Origin: Microdochium bolleyi
Lineage: Eukaryota > Ascomycota > Sordariomycetes > Xylariales > Microdochiaceae
Reading direction: 5' to 3'
Length of the DNA: 64,000 bases
Assembly (NCBI GenBank): GCA_001566295.1
Contig: KQ964258.1
Coordinates: 372,001 to 436,000 of the forward strand
Each line of letters opens with the position of its first letter. Positions within the stretch are counted from its first letter, which is position 1. Made by a program: the position numbers and the translations under genes. The notes under the pieces are model-generated. The model was not told the DNA's origin. It made no database searches and saw only the letters and a program-made list of their open reading frames with translations. Positions 48,727-59,414 of this stretch are shown here, piece after piece.

Positions 48727-49635
48727 TCATCCGCGCTTCATATGACTGTAGTCCTGCAGCAGGTGCGCCATATGCACGTTCTGCTGCTGCTTGCTGCTGC
48801 GGTTCGATCTCTTCTTCTGCTTCTTGTTCTGAGGCGTGTCCAGCTTCTTCAGCCGGGGATCCTCGCTGGCGGGCTTCTGGCCGACGGCCGTGAGCTTGCG
48901 CACGATATCCTCGAGTGTGGGCAGCTGCACCTTCTGCCACATGATGCGGAACTCTGGGTCGACGTGGTGCGCCAGCGTCGGGTCGTCAATCCAGATGTAC
49001 CTAGCATGGTTGTCCTTCTTCGTGCGCACCACCACAATCTTGTGCTCCGCCTCGAGCTCGTCGATGGCCGTGTCGCAGTTCGGCCAGCCGTCCTTCAGGT
49101 CCTTGACTGAGATGAAGCTCGCGTCCGTCTTGGCCTGCAGGCACTCGAGCAGCGTCGCCTTGCTGTTCACGCCCGGGATGAGCGCGCGGAACTCGAACTT
49201 TCCCTGCTTCCATGGCGGCAACTCCGTCTGCTTGAGGCGCGGCCCGGCGATGAACGTCATCTTGGGGTGCCGCCTGCACATCTGGTAGAACTCGCGCTGC
49301 TGGGCCTCGGGCATGCTCAGGAGCGACAGGTACTCGAGGATGTCGATCAGCGACTTGGGCTCGCCTTTGTTCTTGAGGAACTCGACCGCGTACGTGAGCT
49401 GCGTGAGCATGTTCTCACCGTACTTGACATTGGTAGCGGCAGCAGCGGCGGGCGTGTTCGGCATCGGCTGGTCCCGGATCGATGAGCGCATGTTGCCGAT
49501 CTTGTCTTCGCGCTTTACGCGCTTCGAGGGCGTGCCCTCGGTCTTGGACGTATTGCTAGTATTGGACGGCGATGGCGATGGCGGCGCCAGGCGTTTGGTG
49601 CCTGGGTTGAGCTTGGAAGCTGCGAGGCTCGACAT
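48727..49635 (-). CDS. TFA2: Transcription initiation factor IIE subunit beta
   Basis: A single exon of 302 aa (human TFIIE beta 291, yeast Tfa2 328). The frame is open upstream to 49830, but the ATG at 49635 (MSSLAASKL) is preferred because the extra 65 residues look like an untranslated leader. After a Ser/Pro-rich, basic N-terminus, the first winged helix starts near residue 75 (LTQLTYAVEFLKN...LIDILEYLSL). The second winged helix follows (FRALIPGVNSKATLLECLQAKTDASF), then DLKDGWPNCDTAIDELEAEHKIVVVRTKKD and ARYIWIDDP, which is the family hallmark. The tail is strongly basic (NKKQKKRSNRSSK). With TFIIE alpha it recruits and regulates TFIIH in the RNA polymerase II preinitiation complex and helps promoter opening; it is nuclear and essential. 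Confidence 0.94.
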   Translation of the reverse strand: MSSLAASKLNPGTKRLAPPSPSPSNTSNTSKTEGTPSKRVKREDKIGNMRSSIRDQPMPNTPAAAAATNVKYGENMLTQLTYAVEFLKNKGEPKSLIDILEYLSLLSMPEAQQREFYQMCRRHPKMTFIAGPRLKQTELPPWKQGKFEFRALIPGVNSKATLLECLQAKTDASFISVKDLKDGWPNCDTAIDELEAEHKIVVVRTKKDNHARYIWIDDPTLAHHVDPEFRIMWQKVQLPTLEDIVRKLTAVGQKPASEDPRLKKLDTPQNKKQKKRSNRSSKQQQNVHMAHLLQDYSHMKRG

Positions 49636-50696
49636 CGTGGCGGTCACGCGGGCAGAAGCGACAGGCGGGCAGAAAGATCGAGATGTCGGAGACGAGATGC
49701 AGATGGCTGCAGTTTGGCGAAGGCGCACCAGCGGGTTGTGATGCGGCCTCGATGAGGTCGATGAGGCTAGGGCGAGGATTGCCAAGCAAGCGGCTCTCCA
49801 GAAGCTTGATGATATGCCTGGTGCGTTCATGGAATGCCTTACGTAATGCGCAGTTGCCCAGGTGGATCTTCACCGTGGCTGGAGCTCCCAAGAATCTGCT
49901 GAACTTGGATGCGAAGTTGTACGTCTGTCTGATGACGCGTGACCTTCACAGAACTCTGACATGACTATTGTGACGGTGGGCATTTAAAAAAACTCTTTCT
50001 CGTGCTTGCTATTGCATATCAGAGGCGTAAACTTTCCCCGACTTATTGCAAATGACTGAAGCAAGCAGACGGTTCCATTGTCTTCAAGCAAAATCACGTG
50101 CAACGGAGCCGGCCATACAATTGACTTGCTGCTGACATTTATTTACTGATTGCCAAGGATTACACTAAACTGACAATAAATTACCGTCAGCACATGAACT
50201 GCCGAGGCTTCGGCATAATCGCGCCAGAACGGAGTTCACGTCAGGAGGGCCACCATAGCCTAGTGAGCAATACCAGGTCTCAGTGGAGGACAGATCTCTC
50301 TATGATGTGGTGGACCAATACGATGAGTTCGGTTGCCTCCGGAGTGAGTCGCAAGTCATCATGGGGCCAATGGTGCATCTTGAAATCTCACATGCATCAT
50401 TACTGATCATATCCATCTTGCCCTGAGCTCTCTTCAGCATAACCCAAGAGATACCCAGGCCAGGCATGAGACGACTGGATACCGTAGCATGTATGAGTGG
50501 GTATGTCCAAGCGAGCTTCGGAGGGCTTCCATGTGTTGAAAATCCATCTCAATTCGCTCTATGTTCATCGAAAGCCACGGCATTCTTCTTTATGTGGAAT
50601 GACCAGAAGTGACTAAAAGAAGCAAGTTGCGCCAGTCAAAAGATTTCCACCCCAGCTCCGTACCACCGCCATCCTTTTAACCCCATGCAAGTCTGC
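49636..50696. other. Spacer between TFIIE beta and cytochrome b5 genes
   Basis: About 1.06 kb without a supported gene. It contains the TFIIE beta promoter on the minus strand and the 3' end of the cytochrome b5 gene. The 49970-50200 part is AT-rich. Confidence 0.45.
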
Positions 50697-51468
50697 TTAG
50701 AAGAGCTTCTTGCCCTGCGAGGCCTGGTAGGCAGCGTAGGCGGCGACAGCACCAGCGATGAGAATACCGTAGGCGGCGGCGCCGAGGCCGGCGGAGCTGG
50801 TGTTGGCGGGCGCCGCGGTTGCCTGTGTCGTGGACTTGGGGGCGGGGTCGCCGGGCTGGAGAGAAGAGAAAGGAAGGCGTCAGCATAGGTGAACCTCGTG
50901 ATAGCAGCTGCACCGCGGCAGGTCTGCAGGTTCGTCCGCTGGCTGCGAGCGAAGAGGGGGACAGGAGGCTTCTGGGGTTCATATTGTGCCCAACTTACCA
51001 GTCTCTTCAGGGTGCCAACAAGCAGCTGCTCGAGGGTCTCGCGAGCCTCGTCGCTGTGGCCGACATCCTCGAAAGCCTCGGTCGCATCCTGGCCAGCGAC
51101 GTCGAGCATGACCTCCTCACCACCGCTGTATTCGAGCAAGAATAAGTCAGCATGTGCGCATGTCGGAAAGTCTGTAGCAGGTTCTGCTTGTTGGTGCATC
51201 GGGGCACCTCGGCGTGGCTGACCGCTTGCCCTTGCACGGAAGGACTCCGAGTCTGGGCCGCGGCATCCGAAAGGTGCTGCGGAGTAATCGTGCTCGCTGC
51301 CGCCTGGGCCCAACGGTCCTGGGGGATCTGCTGTGAGATGTGGTGTACTTACGGGTGCTCGTCGACGAACTTGCCGCAGTCGTAGACCTTGTCGTGGACT
51401 ACGAGGAAGCAGTCCTTCTTGGTGTTGTGCTCGGCAACATCCTGGTAGGTGTACTCCTTGGTGGCCAT
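50697..51468 (-). CDS. CYB5: Cytochrome b5, microsomal type
   Basis: Three exons: 51468-51353, 51125-50999 and 50855-50697, giving 133 aa. Introns are 227 and 143 nt. The heme domain (residues 1-82) carries the two axial histidines, His38 in the HPGG motif and His62 in VGHSDEA, with the usual spacing. A Pro/Ala/Thr linker (about 83-105) leads to a C-terminal hydrophobic anchor (YGILIAGAVAAYAAY) and a short KKLF end, so it is a tail-anchored ER protein. It passes electrons to fatty-acid desaturases, sterol C-5 desaturase and cytochrome P450s. The second-exon boundary splits the HPGG codon in phase. Confidence 0.96.
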
Positions 51469-53125
51469 TTTGTCTTGTGTGTGTCGTGGCGCGGACGCGG
51501 TGGTTCTTCGTGTGCGTGGAAGGAGGTCGGGAAGTCTACAGGTGGTGACGAGAAAGGCAGCAGAAAAGGAGAGGGACGGTCGGCGGCTTCTCTCGGAGTT
51601 CGATCGCAAAGGTGGGATGGGGGGAAAGAAGGATGCTAGCGGAGACAGCGGCGCGGTGTGTCCGCCCAAAGGATATTAATTGATAGGGTCCTGCGCTACT
51701 AAAGGGGACTGGGAGCTGGCCCACGCTTGCTTGCCCGCAGGATGGACGGCGGACCGGCCGCCTCAACCCAGACACGGCCGGCCAGCCTCGAATCCCAACT
51801 CTTCTGTCGCCTTCTTCTCCTCCTCAACGGTCCCAGGGGGGACGCTAGCCCTTGTCAAGCTCCATACCTCACGGTATGGGGATCTACCGACACAGCTTGC
51901 CGTTAGCCAGCCATGCCTACTAAAGCAGCATTGACTCCAAGTAGGTCTCGCTGTTATGCAGTCCGTCAAAGGCGCGAGCGAGCTCCGACCCGACTTGGTC
52001 ATCCTCTGCCTCCTCAGTTGTAGATTCTTTTTTATGCAGCCAGATAGACACATGGGGAGTGCCGGCAGCGTGATGCTGCAGCCATGCTCAAGCCGACAAT
52101 TCAAGGGTTCCGATGATGGATACAGGATCAGCCAATCAGCCAGCACCTAATACACATGAAGGAGAAAATTGGGCTGCCGCTGGCATAACCTGGTTCGGCG
52201 GAGGGCCTTCCCGGAGGCCCATGAATTATCCCGAGGTCGTATCGTCTCGAGTCCTTATCGGCCAGCAATGCTCAAGCGCGTTACGCAGGCGGAATGCTCG
52301 GAAAGAAGGCCATCGCGAAATACCGACAACGCAAAGAGTGAAAGTACTTCAGTACCATAGTAGGCCTACCAGCGCCCAGTGCAGACCAAGCCTAGAGCTG
52401 CCACCCCACGAGTGACACGTATGTGCATTTCCCGAGCGTATCCGTATCCGGAACTCTCCCGCGCTGTGAGGCCGGTTCGCGCTCGGCGGCCTCGGCCTAC
52501 AGATTGACAGGCTGTACTGCGAATCCCGTGCTGCACAAGCATATTACCCCGACCCCATTCGCCGAAGCCGAAACGTGCGGGGGGTTTACACAATCATCGG
52601 GGGCGGGGGGATCCGAAAAGTGCCGCCGCGATTAACTCCCGAGAAGAGGTACGAGCTTGGCAGGTTCGCATAACTTTGTGCGGTGTCCGCTGGTGGCATT
52701 CTAACTTGCTGTCGAGACCGAAAGGCGCTGGAAAGGGTTGCCCTTTCAGGTGTCTCTACGCGATGTCCATCAGGTCACCAGCTGATTAGCCATGGCCTTG
52801 CTGCTACGTCACGGAGCTCAGTCGTCGAGGAGTCCCATCAAGCAGCGTGGTCTCTGCTGGGGGATTCAAGCTCTACAGACCGCAACAGACAGACCATCTG
52901 AAGCAGGGATCAACACATGCCGGAAGACGCGGATGCTCGTGCTGTCCACTCAAGGATGACAGTCAGGTGTCAGCTTGCCTTTGTATATCTCGTCGCTTGC
53001 TAACTCGGTGGATAGCCTATCCGAGGTCTACAAGGTTTGTCTGGGTTTACTCCGTGCATCATGAGATCAACCACGGATGATGACTTTGAAAGTTATGGCC
53101 CCCCGCTCGCAGGCCCCTTCGCCCA
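51469..53125. other. Spacer between cytochrome b5 and actin-capping protein genes
   Basis: About 1.66 kb with no supported gene. The part next to 51468 is the cytochrome b5 promoter on the minus strand. Open frames in both directions are short and lack domains. Confidence 0.45.
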
Positions 53126-54244
53126 TCACCGCCGCGAGCTTCCACCACCAATATCCTGCCCGACACGGTAGCTGGTGATCTTGTCCCACTCGATCTTTTG
53201 TCTCGTCACGGGCAGCTGCCTGCGCAGACCCTTGAATGCGCCTTCGCTCAGGCTCGTGAAACCTCTGTTGAGCTCTTCCTGGTACTTCTTCTCCGTGGCC
53301 GCGACCTCCTTTGCGATGCCGGCGCCCGTGCCTGAAGACACAGAGCTGGAAACAGGCTTGTTCGTAAGCAGACGCACGTTTCCGTCCTCGTAGTAATGCA
53401 CATCAACCTTTATGCTGCCCTCGAGGCTACCGGACGAAGGGTCGAAGATATAGAGAGAGCGCCACCGGCCGTTCCTGGATGCAAAAGTTTTGTCAATCTC
53501 CACCTTCAAAGCGCAGATAAAAACAATGCTCGTCCGATATGGTCTTACCAGAAGTTGTTCGGACTGTACTTGTTGGCAACAATAATGACGGCGACTTTGC
53601 TGTCGTTCTCGATCGGGTATACACCATACGATGCGTTCGCGAAGTGCTCCTTGACGTACGCGGATAAGCTCTTCAATGTCGACTTGCTGTTGACGCTCAT
53701 TGTCAGCTCCGATGCCTTCCTGAAATCTACCAGCCTCTGATTGTACGGGCAGATCATACACAAGGTCCGTCTGCGCCCCTTCAATAACGTAGCTTTGGGC
53801 ATTGCTGGCCTTCTGTGTTGTGTGGTCGAAAGAGAAGCTTGAGGAACTCTCGACGTCAAAGTATCGTCCGTCACCGAGCGAGCTGAAAGAGCTGACAATG
53901 ACTTGCTGACTGCCGCCGGGGAGCTTGACTGTCACGAATTGCTCCTCGTTGTACTGCTGAAAGGCGGGCTCGAGCTCGGAGATCAGGTCGGGCTGCTCGT
54001 TGATCGTGAGGGCCTTGATGTCTGAATCGAAAGGAGGAGGGTCAGTCAGTGCCACTTCAATGCCACAAGCGTGGCGCTTCATGTATGCAAGAACGGAGCA
54101 TACCGGCGACAACGTCCGCGAGCTGCGAAAGAACAGACGATATCAGCACAAGCTTCACAGAGCTACCTTCCCAAATTCCAAGCTCACCTCTCCGGGCGGG
54201 GCACCCTGCACGAACGCCTCGACGGTCTCCAGGACCGAGGCCAT
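53126..54244 (-). CDS. CAP1: F-actin-capping protein subunit alpha
   Basis: Five exons: 54244-54188, 54122-54104, 54021-53760, 53686-53549 and 53474-53126, giving 274 aa, as expected for CapZ alpha. Exon 2 is a 19-nt microexon encoding LADVVA. What first looks like a frame break after EGAQTDLV is a normal intron (GTATGA...CAACAG, branch CTGAC) that gives DLVKSTLKSL. A further intron joins NNFW-NGRWRSLY. Family hallmarks are FDHTTQKASNAQSYV, YGVYPIENDSKVAVIIVANKYSPNNFWNGRWRS, VHYYEDGNVRL and the C-terminal LRRQLPVTRQKIEWDKITSYRVGQDI tentacle that binds actin. As a heterodimer with the beta subunit it caps barbed ends of filaments, controlling actin patches and hyphal growth. The adjacent E1 beta gene lies in the same orientation. 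Confidence 0.96.
54104..54122 (-). other. 19-nt microexon of the capping protein alpha gene
   Basis: It is bounded by a TTCGCAG acceptor and a GTATGC donor and encodes LADVVA plus one base. Both flanking junctions are in phase, and skipping it would shift the frame. Confidence 0.85.
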
Positions 54245-54703
54245 AATGACCACTTGAATTCGGCGCGAAGTGTCGATTAGGAAATCTGAGCTGACGAGAG
54301 ATGTCGGAAGTAGTGCTTGTTTGCCGTGCGTTGGAATCGCGTCGGGCCTTGCTGGGAGAGGAGCGGTGCAGATGGAGAAGGTGCAACCTGCTGTCATGAT
54401 GCGGGGCAGTCCCACGCCAAGGCTGGTTCTATGGGTGCCGTGGATCCTGAAAGTGTCAGGATCCAACTCGAAACACCACGGCCTTGCACAATACCAAAAT
54501 CACACCGGCTACGTATTCACAATAACGATCTTAAGTCACTCAGATAATCTCCGAGTTTGTGCTGACGATCAACGACTATGTGAACCCTGTTCAATTACTT
54601 CACTTGCGGGATGAAAGTCTAGCTCTAGGGGTGCCTCTTCTGCAATTGTATTGTATCCAGATCCAGACAAACTCCGACTCCATTCTACTGGCCTTGGAAA
54701 TGC
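54245..54703. other. Spacer between capping protein and E1 beta genes
   Basis: The 459 bp between two minus-strand genes hold the capping protein promoter and the 3' end of the E1 beta gene. No gene was seen. Confidence 0.5.
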
Positions 54704-56001
54704 TTAGAACTCGGTCAACTTCTTGATGGCGTCGTACACACCTGCGGCAACTGTTAGCAACACTTCACAATAGGCTGGGTTGAGGAAGGACAAGACTTAC
54801 GAGACACGTCTGGAGCATTGAACTTCTCGAACAGTAGCGGGGTGTGGATGCTCCAGCCTGCAACACGAGCAACGGGCGCCTCTAATCGCACGAATGTCTC
54901 ACTGTCCTCCTGGATAGCGGCGGCAACCTCGGCGCCTATACCAGCGTTGATCATCGCCTCATGGACTACCATGCAGCGGCCAGTCTTCTGTACGCTCTTG
55001 AACACAGTCTCCTTGTCCCAGGGATACAATGTCCGCAGATCGATAAGCTCAACGGAAAGGCCAAAGTCCTGCTCGGCCTTCTTGATCGCTTCATCGCAGA
55101 TGTACAGAGGCTGGCCGTAGGATATTATCGTAACGTCACTGCCCTCCTTGAGGACCTCCGCCTTGGAGAGCGGCAAAGCGTACGAGCCGGTAGGCACCTG
55201 CTCGACAGCAGCGCGGTACAGAATTTTGGGCTCCATGAAGATGCACGGGTCATTGCTCCGGATCGCGGACAAGAGAAGACCTTTGGCTTGTGCAGGCGAC
55301 CGCGGCATGATTACACGGAGGCCTGGGATATGCGTGAACAAGCTCTCGGGCGACTGAGAGTGATAGAGCGCACCGTGGCCGACGCCACCACAAGGCATCC
55401 TGACGGTCAATCCGCCCGCGCTTCGGCCGCATGTACCATCTCGGTACCGGAACTTGGCCGCCTCGTTGACGAGCTGATCGAAAGCGGGATAGACGTAGTC
55501 TGCAAACTGGATTTCCGCGATCGGCCTCATGCCTTGCGCAGCGAGTCCAATGCCAAAGCCCATCAGGCCTTGTTCTGATAGCGGTGTGTTAAAAACGCGC
55601 TGCGGGCCGAAATCGTCGGCGAGTTTCATCGTGCAGCGGAAGACGCCGCCGAAGGCCACGTCCTCGCCGAAGATGACAACGTTCTCATCCTCGGCGAGGG
55701 CGATCGCCATGGCATCGTTGATGGCCTGGAAGAGGTTCATCTTCTTGGTTGTGCCATTCCGAACCTCTGGCGACAGCTCCTGGCTGCTGAGGGCTGTCTG
55801 CGAGCTGTGGGCAAGCAGGGGCGTGGTCGAGTAGTCGATGGGCTTGTTGAGCCGGGCATTGGGCGGATGGGTTGAGTACTGTCTCCGGCGCACCTGGGTA
55901 CACGATGTGGCAGCGCACGCGTGGCGCGGCGTGTCGGCCTTGAGCCTGGACGCGGACAGCACTCTGTCAAGGCGACGGAGCGCAGCAGAAGGCTTCGTCA
56001 T
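54704..56001 (-). CDS. Branched-chain 2-oxoacid dehydrogenase E1 component, beta subunit (mitochondrial)
   Basis: Two exons, 56001-54801 and 54741-54704, giving 412 aa; the 59-nt intron adds the conserved ending RVYDAIKKLTEF. The first 45-50 residues are Arg/Ser/Ala-rich, a mitochondrial presequence. The transketolase-like domain begins with MNLFQAINDAMAIALAEDENVVIFGEDVAFGGVFRCT, then FNTPLSEQGLMGFGIGLA, IAEIQFADYVYPAFDQLVNEAAKFRYRDGT and the CGGVGHGALYHSQSPES loop. The GEDVAFGGVF and RYRDG forms separate it from the pyruvate dehydrogenase E1 beta. With the alpha subunit, thiamine diphosphate, E2 and E3 it decarboxylates the oxoacids of leucine, isoleucine and valine in the matrix. It is head-to-head with exgD across 729 bp. 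Confidence 0.96.
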
Positions 56002-56730
56002 GATGGCGGGGTTGTGATGTGAACGGTGAAGTTGCTGGTCTCGAAGTGTCGTGGTTCAGCTGCATGTGAGAACGGCTCAGGGAACCAAAAAGTTGTCGGC
56101 GCACATGTCGATGAAGGATCGTGCGGGTGGCATGGCTTGAGACGGCAGTGCGCGGCCGGATAACAGCGGCATTCAAAGGCAGAAGACAGAGCCGGCGTTA
56201 CCCCAGCTTTCCACCTGCTCGGACCCCACACCTGCCGCGGAGCAGTCGTTTTGGCGCTAGACCCTGCTAGGACAGGTACCCACAGGTCCGGGACCCGGCA
56301 GGTTGCAGGCTCTCTCAAGCGCTTGGCGCGTTGGCGCCGAGATCGTTGCCCTGTCAACAAGCCTCGTCCAGCGCAGAGGCCACCTAAGTGACGCAGCATG
56401 CTGCGAATCCTTGGAAATCGGGCTGCATGTGGCCCTGCTCGCTCCCGTCTAGCTCCCGTCGCTGCTGCAGTCATCATTAGCGACGCCTTTCGAGGTTTCA
56501 CAGCGTCGATCCTTCTCCAAACATCGGATTTGATCGAGTCGTCACGGAAAGAACAGTGTCGAGCGAGCAGATCGTCAACGCACCAAAACAAGTCATCTTC
56601 ACCGCATCGCAAACGATTAAGGCATCTCCAGTTGCGCTAGCCCCGCGCCTTCGGGCCTGTCTCGTCTTCGGTGTCCCAGCATTCCAGCTACCATAAAACG
56701 CAGCAGATTGTTGTCTCACAGTCGCTAGTC
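56002..56730. promoter_or_regulatory. Bidirectional promoter of the E1 beta and exgD genes
   Basis: The 729 bp lie between divergent start codons at 56001 (minus) and 56731 (plus). No gene and no clear TATA box were seen. Confidence 0.5.
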
Positions 56731-59414
56731 ATGCCCTCATACGACACCTCAGACACGGAGCGCCGGCCGCGGCATTCTTCAGACCGGCACCATCATAAAA
56801 AGAAGCGCTCCTCTCGAGATCACCGTGCGTCCCGCACGAGATCAGCAAATCCAGACGACATTGAGCCGCCTGAGCCTGCCGCACGGCGGACAGAGCACAG
56901 AGAGCGAAGACATCGGGACTCGACGAGGGAAAGGTCTCGAGGCGACCGTCCGCGCAGGCGCGAGTACGAGGCCGTCGACACCCGGCAGGAGGAGGCATCA
57001 CCCCGGCACGACAGACGAAGAAGTCGGCATCACAGGGACTCTGACCGGGAGCAGGATGCTGCGCCGCGAAGAGAGCGCCGGCGGAGCGAAGCCGCGCGAC
57101 CTGACCACGGAGATGACCAACGCCGTCAAGAGCAGCACCGCAGTAGGGATAGGCGGAGGACCACTGGCTATGGGGAGACAGACTCCGAGTTTGACGCGCC
57201 TCCGCGGGATCGTCGACGAGATCGGCGCCATGAATCCGAGTACGAGGAGAGCCCAGACCGTGCAAGGCGCCATCGCAAGTCGCGCGGCCCCGCCGCTGCC
57301 GCGGCAGCTGTCGGCGCTGCGGCGGCAATAACTGAGGATGAGAAGAGGGAGGCTCTGTTTCGCAAGAAGAGACTTGTCAGTGGTGCAATTGTCGAGGAAG
57401 GACGCGCTGTGCCGACTATGAGAGGCGGAGCAGGAAACCGAGACACGGCGAGCAGTTATGACAGTCTACTCAAGGAGAAGGAAGAGTCCACGGGACCTTC
57501 TTTCTGGCGGCCAAGGAATTTCCACGGGCGGTGGGCGAACCAAAAGAAGAAGCGATGTGAGTGTGCTCGTGGCCTGACAGCAGTTCGACTCAACTTGCGA
57601 TGCTGACATCAGAAACACAGGGATAATCGGTGGCGTTGCACTGGCTATCCTCATCATAGTGGTCGCTGTGGCCGTCACAGTCAGCAAGAATAATGCCAGC
57701 AACGACGATTCTAAAGGCAGCGACCTTTCCACCGTCAACAAGGACACCATACCCTCCTCGGCAAGAGGCACTTACCTCGACCCTTTCACGTGGTACAACA
57801 CAGACGGCCTGAATGTGACATACACCAACGCAACTGTAGGCGGCCTGCCCATTATGGGCCTCTTCGACAAGTGGGACGATTCGACGCGGGCGAACGACAA
57901 GGTGCCGCCCCTCAACGAGCCCTGGGGAGATTACACCAAGAAGCCAGCGCGGGGCGTCAACGTCGGCGGCTGGCTGTGCCTGGAGCCTTTCATCACGCCC
58001 TCACTCTTCGCATACGACCGGAAACTCGGCATCATCGATGAGTACAACCTGATGAAGCACCTCGGGCCCAAGACTGCCGCGACTACCATGGAGAAGCACT
58101 ACGCGACGTTTGTGACCGAGCAGACCTTCTCCGAGATCCAGGCTGCCGGGCTAGACCACGTTCGCATCCCGTTCAGTTACTGGGCCGTGGAACTCTACGA
58201 TGATGACCCGTTCGTGTTCCGCGTCTCGTGGCGGTACCTCCTGCGGGCGATTGAGTACTGCCGCAAGTATGGCCTACGGGTGAACCTCGACCTTCATGGC
58301 ATTCCTGGTTCACAAAATGTGAGTAATAAGAAGCACAATCGTCAACGACTTGAGCACATATCGGTGAAAGAGACGTGAATTGACATTGAATATCCAGGGC
58401 TGGAACCACAGTGGCCGCTTTGGTCAGGTACGCTGGCTCAACGGTACAGACGGCACTCTATTCCGGCAGCGCAGCCTGGACGTCCACGACCGCCTCTCCA
58501 AGTTCTTTGCGCAGGACCGGTACAAGAACATCATCACCTTCTACGGTCTCGCCAATGAGCCGCGTATGGTGGACTTGCCCGCTTCAGCGGTCACGTCCTG
58601 GACGACTGACGCGTACAACCTGGTCCGGGGCAATGGTATCAACGCCAACATCGTGTTCGGCGACGGTTTCATGGGCCTCGAGAACTGGCAGGGCAAGCTG
58701 ACGGGAATGAACAAGCTCGTGCTCGACGTGCACCAGTACGTCATCTTCAACAAGGACCAGATCGTGTACACGCACCAGCAGAAGGTCAAGTACGCGTGCG
58801 ATGGGTGGACTCAGCAGGCCCAGCTTAGCATGAACCCGAGCACGGGATACGGCGCGACCATGTTCGCCGAGTGGTCCCAGGCCGACACGGACTGCGCGCT
58901 GCACCTGACCAACGTCGGCTGGGGCAACCGCTGGACGGGCACATATGCCTCTGGGGATGCGAACGCGGCGCTCACGCCGCGGTGCCCGGCCAAGGACAGC
59001 TCGTGCAGCTGCGTTGAGGCGAACCAGCTTGACGCGAGCAAGTTCAGCGACAGCTACAAGAAGTTCCTGCGCATGTTTGCCGAGGCGCAGATGCACTCGT
59101 TCGAGAAGGGATGGGGCTGGTGGTACTGGACGTGGGACACCGAGAACGCGCCGCTGTGGAGCTACAAGAAGGGCCTAGCCGCGGGGATCCTGCCGGCGAA
59201 AGCCTGGGAGCGGGACTTCAACTGCGACGCGGATGTGCCCGACTTCAGCAAGATGGGGCTGTCGGAGAACTACAAGAGGGACGGTTCTGTCGGTGGCGGC
59301 GATAATGATGATGTTGGGTTCAGCCCGGTCGACGCGGAGCTGACGGTCAACGCGGGGATCGAGGCGGTGCTGGAGAACCGCATCACACTCGAGGAGCTGG
59401 TGGTCGGGGCGTGA
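56731..59414 (+). CDS. exgD: Glucan exo-1,3-beta-glucosidase D, membrane-anchored (GH5)
   Basis: Three exons: 56731-57556, 57621-58318 and 58398-59414, giving 846 aa, close to the about 830 usual for ExgD. The first 275 residues are cytosolic and dominated by Arg, Asp, Glu, His and Ser (many RRR, RDR and HRD runs). A single membrane span follows at about 277-297 (type II topology, from the spliced WIIGGVALAILIIVVAVAV). The outside part has NVT and NAT glycosylation sites, then the glycoside hydrolase family 5 barrel beginning RGVNVGGWLCLEPFITPSLF. The acid/base glutamate is in LANEP (about residue 562), and the nucleophile is in AEWS (about residue 666). The LDLHGIPGSQNGWNHSGR loop matches the family. 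It trims or remodels beta-1,3-glucan in the cell wall. The first upstream frame codon is GTG, so the ATG at 56731 was chosen. Confidence 0.95.

Noticed and set aside
53545..53898. Apparent frameshift in the actin-capping protein alpha gene
   Set aside because: A standard intron (donor GTATGA at 53759, acceptor CAACAG ending at 53687, CTGAC branch) restores the frame and the conserved DLVKSTLKSL sequence, so the gene is intact.
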